Part shown: positions 59,210 through 64,000 of the stretch, one piece after another
How the letters are laid out: each line of letters opens with the position of its first letter
Numbering within the stretch: the first letter of the stretch is position 1
Assembly: GCA_025618425.1 (NCBI GenBank)
Contig: CM046851.1
Location: 30,036,254 to 30,100,253, forward strand
Length of the DNA stretch: 64,000 nucleotides
Direction of reading: 5' to 3'
Origin: Heliocidaris tuberculata
Lineage: Eukaryota; Echinodermata; Echinoidea; Camarodonta; Echinometridae
Translations under genes and position numbers: made by a program
The notes under the pieces: generated by a model
Seen by the model: the letters and a program-made list of their open reading frames with translations, nothing else
The model's database searches: none
What the model was told of the DNA's origin: nothing

Positions 59210-60690
59210 CTACATTCTTGGACCTCATACCACTCACCGTTAAAATATCATGAAGCTGTGAAATAAATCTTAATTACGAAAGTGATTGAATGTAGGAAAT
59301 GTTAAAGTGTAATCTTTAAAAATATAATAAATCAATGTATTATTTATAATTTTAATAAATCTTAATGCGCTATCATAATTCTCCTTCCACCTCGCTTAAC
59401 TCTCTCTCTCTCTCTCTCTCTCCTTCACTCTCTCCCAAATCCAATTACATGCAATTCTTCTGTTTTTCAACTCCACGCTATTCACTATGAATTAATAAGT
59501 GCCTTCTTCCATTTGTATGAAATAGGTATATATTAAAACATAAAAGTTTATTTCTTTTTTTTTTAAATAGTAATTACGTACCTTAGTTGTTTTAACCCCG
59601 TTTCGTTGGGGCTCCCATCATTTCTTATAATCTGAAATTACATGATATTCTGTAAAGACTTTTAAATGGAAATACTATCAATATGATAAATAAATCAACT
59701 CTTGATAAAAATGAATGGTAGTAGATCATGCATATGGGCATTGATGGGAGGGCACTGATGAAGAAAAGAAATATAATAATAATGATAATAATAAGAAGAA
59801 GAAGCAGAAGAAGAAGAAGAAGAATAGAGGGTGGAGATATCGTTTAGGAAGATGGGGAGAAGGAATTCTGATAATAGTTCAACAGTAACATGATATCTCA
59901 ATTTGCTTTAAAAGAAATTCAGCACATTTGAATACAATCACTTGTGCAGGACAGCTTTATGAGATTCGAAAGAAATTATCAACCTAAATCTAAATATGAG
60001 ATCCAAGAATTGAGGAGCTGATGTTACATATCACGATTTACCTTGATGTTTATCTTAAAGTATGACAAACATACCTCCTTTGGATCTTCTTGAATGAAAG
60101 GAAGTTTATGTTTTAATAGGGCTAATAACTTGAATTAAATTTTGAAAAAGAAGTATTATCAGGATAAATTTCAGGATTGTGGAAGTGACATCAAGAAGAA
60201 TTGGAACGTTTACATCTGTACATCATGTTAATATACTTATGGAGGATATTCGGATTTCACAACTGGTAACTTAGGTGCATATAGTTGGTTTGCATATGTA
60301 ATAGCAAAAATGAGTACATATCTAAAGATTTAATTGTACTTTCATTTCACTATAACCAAAATATCTTATTATGGTCATCTTTAATACCTTATGAGTGGTA
60401 TCACTGTTAACATAAATCAAGTTAGCACTGATTCTTAATTTACTCTATATTGACCACTCATATACAAAAGACGATGATGAGGAATATCATAGTAAAACCA
60501 TATATCTTATAGATCTTTCGTGTCTTTCATCGATCGTAGTATGGAGTAGATCTGCGACAAACGCTTTTGTACATCAATGGATCAGAAGAAGTGTAGCACT
60601 CTTCTAGTGATTATTTTTACATATAACTTTTGATTGTGACTGTCACTCAATGTGTAAACATATTTTCAGATAAATAATGAAATCATAATG
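59210..60690. other. AT-rich non-coding stretch
   Basis: (CT)n at 59400-59425 and AAG/AAT trinucleotides at 59777-59825. No gene seen. Confidence 0.45.
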
Positions 60691-61556
60691 ATAATAATAA
60701 TAATAATTATTATTATTCATTTTTGTATAGCGCATAACACATAGGCAAATTTGCATGTCTCTATGCACTTAAGAATAGAAAACAAGTTTATACAAGAAAA
60801 GAAAAAGAAAAAAATGCACTGGGTTCATGTTTCTGACTATTCATAAGTGATGAAAAAATATGTTTTCAAGGTACTAATGAAGGTGTCATAGGTTCCTATA
60901 GTTTTGAGTTGTTCTGGCAATTTGTTCCACAAAGTGGCTGCGTATGAGAAAGACCTTTCCCCGTATGACAATTCAGTAAGATAGGAAGGAGCTAGCTTTT
61001 GTAAACATTGATAGGTTAATAACAGTATTTTGAACTGGATACGAGACTTAATCGGCAACCAATGCAGATCTCTTAAGACTGGTGATATTGACTCATGCTT
61101 CTTTGACCGTGTAACAAGTCGCGCTGCAGAATTTTGAAGGAGATGTAGTCTTTAATTTAAGAAGATGGAAGACCAAAAAGCAAACTATTACAGACATCGA
61201 AATGGCACATAACGAAAGCATTAATTCATCGTTCAGTGGTTGATTTGTCTAAAAAACTTCAGATTTTACCAATTTTATATAACCCAAATGATGCTGATTG
61301 ACATTTATGTGAGACAAGATTTTCAAATGTAAACTTATCGTCAAAAATAACACCTAGATTTCTGAATGTTTTAGTTGCATGAACAGGAGTGCCATTTATG
61401 TTCAATGTTAATATTGGGTTGCTTGATCTGTGGCGCGAAGAAAGATGAAGAAATTCAGTCTTAGTATCATTGAACTTTAAACCATTTACTTGAGACCATT
61501 CTTTGAATGATTGCACACAATTTGATATTTCTGCAGTAACATGAACAATGAACATG
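60690..61556 (-). pseudogene. CR1/L2-like LINE 3' end (RT C-terminus)
   Basis: The minus strand encodes FKEWSQVNGLKFNDTKTEFL, followed by LNINGTPVHATKTFRNLGVIFDDKFTF, split across the limit of a post-YADD RT thumb region (61556-61259). It then encodes MPIKSRIQFKILLLTYQCLQ, LAPSYLTELSYGERSFSYAA and TLWNKLPEQLK (61058-60837), the usual C-terminus of such LINEs. The tail near 60740-60690 has GCGCTATACAAAAATGAATA then (TTA)n. Frame breaks lie between about 61060 and 61260, so the copy is dead. The 5' side is cut off by the inverted module at about 61556. Confidence 0.75.
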
Positions 61557-62216
61557 AAGAAACGTTGTCCTCTTAGAGCTAGTCTTCCTTGCGAGACACG
61601 CGAAAGTAAAGAAAAAAGCATTATTCGTTGCTAAGATAGTTTAGACTATACATCGGCAGTTCTTCTTCTTCTTCTTCTTCTTCTTCTTCTTCTTCTTCTT
61701 CTTCTTCTTCTTCTTCTTCTGCTTTTTTTTATGGGGGATTGGGGGCAGGAGATATTTCTCATATTAGTCCACCGGGGAGGGAGGAGGAGGATGAGGCCAG
61801 ACACCCTCTGAAAATATTCTGAAGTCGTTTTCCAATCTCGTTTCATTGGTTATAGCATGAAGCAACAATATGGCAACTAACAAGGCAAGCCATCACTCTT
61901 TTAATGTGTTATGCGCCGGATACCAGTTGGGTAATCCTTAGGTAAACAGGCGGTTTTCCAGTGGTCATGACAACGGGTCCACGGAGGTCATGACCCTTAA
62001 TTAACACAACAGATGGGGGATAAGAGCTTGAGTTTAGTGTCCATGCAGAAGAAGTTTGTATACTTTGCATGCACTAGCTAGCTTTCACTATATAGTAAAC
62101 GTGAGCTGTACATGTTGAGAGTTCTCCCGATCTAAATCATCAACTTGATTCTCTGTCCTCCTTTCATTACGGGGTATTGATGAATAAAGTTAATTTCTTA
62201 CAACAAAATGTTCGTC
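61557..62216 (-). mobile_element. Inverted module copy (partial), (TTC)n plus unique segment
   Basis: Begins inside a 158-bp unit (GAAACGTTGTCCTCTTAGAG) without the TAACATTTTGTT end. (TTC)n at 61661-61720, then the unique segment in reverse (GGGGGATTGGGGGCAGGAGA to TTAATTTCTTACAACAAAATGTT-type end at about 62216). Confidence 0.85.
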
Positions 62217-62229
62217 TAGCTTGCGAGAC

Positions 62230-63500
62230 TAACATTTTGTTAGAAGAAACGTTGTCCTCTTAGAGCTAGTCTTCCTTGCGAGACACGCGAAAGTAAAGAA
62301 AAAAGCATTATTCGTTGCTAAGATAGTTCAGACTACTTCGCCAGTTGCAAAAAGGCTTCGACCTTTCTTAACAACACATCGATCGATGATTTTCTTCGTA
62401 GAAGAAACGTTGCCCTCGTAGAGCTAGTCTTCCTTGCGAGACACGCGAAAGTAAAAAAAAAAAGCATTATTCGTTGCTAAGATAGTTCAGACTACTTCGC
62501 CAGTTGCAAAAAGACTTCGATCTTTCTTTACAACACATCGATCGATGATTTTCTTCGTAGAAGAAACGTTGCCCTCTTAGAGCTAGTCTTCCTTGCGAGA
62601 CACGCGAAAGTAAAGAAAAAAGCATTATTCGTTGCTAAGATAGTTCAGACTACTTCGCAAGTTGCAAAAAGGCTTCGATCTTTCTTTACAACACATCGAT
62701 CGATGATTTTCTTCGTAGAAGAAACGTTGCCCTCTTAGAGCTAGTCTTCCTTGCGAGACACGCGAAAGTAAAGAAAAAAGCATTATTCGTTGCTAAGATA
62801 GTTCAGACTACTTCGCCAGTTGCAAAAAGGCTTCGATCTTTCTTTACAACACATCGATCGATGATTTTCTTCGTAGGAGAAACGTTGCCCTCTTAGAGCT
62901 AGTCTTCCTTGCGAGACACGCGAAAGTAAAGAAAAAAGCATTATTCGTTGCTAAGATAGTTTAGACTATACATCGGCAGTTCTTCTTCTTCTTCTTCTTC
63001 TTCTTCTTCTTTTTTTATGGGGGATTGGGGGCAGGAGATATTTCTCATATTAGTCCACCGGGGAGGGAGGAGGAGGATGAGGCCAGACACCCTCTGAAAA
63101 TATTCTGAAGTCGTTTTCCAATCTCGTTTCATTGGTTATAGCATGAAGCAACAATATGGCAACTAACAAGGCAAGCCATCACTCTTTTAATGTGTTATGC
63201 GCCGGATACCCGTTGGTTAATCCTTAGGTAAACAGGCGGTTTTCCAGTGGTCATGACAACGGGTCCACGGAGGTCATGACCCTTAATTAACACAACAGAT
63301 GGGGGATAAGAGCTTGAGTTAGTGTCCATGCAGAAGAAGTTTGTATACTTTGCATGCACTAGCTAGCTTTCACTATATAGTAAACGTGAGCTGTACATGT
63401 TGAGAGTTCTCCCGATCTAAATCATCAACTTGATTCTCTGTCCTCCTTTCATTACGGGGTATTGATGAATAAAGTTAATTTCTTACAACAAAATGTTCGT
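62230..63500 (-). mobile_element. Inverted module copy (complete tandem unit, ~1,285 bp)
   Basis: Starts TAACATTTTGTTAGAAGAAA at 62230. Four to five 158-bp units (to about 62960), (TTC)n at 62981-63011, unique segment, and end TTCTTACAACAAAATGTT at about 63498. The next unit starts TAACATTTTGTTAGAAGAAA at 63515. The link between units is CGTCTAGCTTGCGAGAC, a piece of the 158-bp repeat. Confidence 0.88.
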
Positions 63501-63514
63501 CTAGCTTGCGAGAC

Positions 63515-64000
63515 TAACATTTTGTTAGAAGAAACGTTGTCCTCTTAGAGCTAGTCTTCCTTGCGAGACACGCGAAAGTAAAGAAAAAAGCATTATTCGT
63601 TGCTAAGATAGTTCAGACTACTTCGCCAGTTGCAAAAAGGCTTCGATCTTTCTTAACAACACATCGATCGATGATTTTCTTCGTAGAAGAAACGTTGCCC
63701 TCTTAGAGCTAGTCTTCCTTGCGAGACACGCGAAAGTAAAGAAAAAAGCATTATTCGTTGCTAAGATAGTTCAGACTACTTCGCAAGTTGCAAAAAGACT
63801 TCGATCTTTCTTTACAACACATCGATCGATGATTTTCTTCGTAGAAGAAACGTTGCCCTCTTAGAGCTAGTCTTCCTTGCGAGACACGCGAAAGTAAAGA
63901 AAAAAGCATTATTCGTTGCTAAGATAGTTCAGACTACTTCGCCAGTTGCAAAAAGTCTTCGATCTTTCTTTACAACACATCGATCGATGATTTTCTTCTT
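63515..64000 (-). mobile_element. Inverted module copy, runs off the window
   Basis: TAACATTTTGTTAGAAGAAA followed by about three 158-bp units up to the window edge. Confidence 0.85.

Noticed and set aside
59653..59901. Ser/Tyr-rich minus-strand frame
   Set aside because: Derived from the AAG/AAT trinucleotide tract.

Overview
The window is eukaryotic nuclear DNA. It has split genes with GT-AG introns, non-LTR and Penelope-type retroelement remnants, many foldback/MITE-like elements, dinucleotide and trinucleotide microsatellites, poly-G/C tracts and a large satellite. Coding density is very low. The gene content (sigma-class glutathione transferases) and the repeat types suggest a marine invertebrate. 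I favour an echinoderm or a related deuterostome, but a mollusc cannot be excluded from this sequence alone.

Region 1 (1-15,000) is the gene-bearing part. Two sigma-class GST / haematopoietic-PGD-synthase-like genes lie head to head. One is on the minus strand (five exons, 8361 down to 3047, 213 aa) and one on the plus strand (five exons, 11344 to 14916, 207 aa). Exons 1, 3 and 4 have identical lengths and all intron phases match, so the pair is an inverted duplication sharing a 3-kb divergent upstream region. The plus-strand copy has AT instead of AG at the acceptor of exon 3; an in-frame AG lies 33 nt downstream. The left edge holds a possible last exon of an unidentified gene and a minus-strand LINE reverse transcriptase relic.

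Region 2 (15,000-29,200) is gene-poor. It contains hAT-like and TTAA-type foldback elements (several nested), several elements built from one short phrase repeated in both orientations, an orphan signal-peptide exon at 25133-25208 with a phase-1 donor, and a 5'-truncated Penelope-like element. The Penelope element (RT with YIDD, GIY-YIG endonuclease) has a hammerhead-ribozyme-like motif in its 3' part.

Region 3 (29,200-55,670) is dominated by a satellite of about 208/209 bp (roughly 90 monomers, two main types that often alternate as 417-bp dimers). It is interrupted by a second repeated module: a unique ~500-bp segment, a (GAA)n tract and a 158-bp tandem repeat, bounded by inverted TAACATTTTGTT ends. 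Satellite blocks plus modules form a higher-order unit of about 6.85 kb, present twice in tandem (40241-47089 and 47090-53942) with very few differences.

Region 4 (55,670-64,000) is AT-rich intergenic DNA with microsatellites, MITEs and a LINE 3' end (CR1/L2-like). From about 61,556 to the window end the same module recurs without the satellite, in the opposite orientation, as tandem units of about 1,285 bp. No bacterial-type operons, CRISPR arrays or convincing RNA genes were seen.
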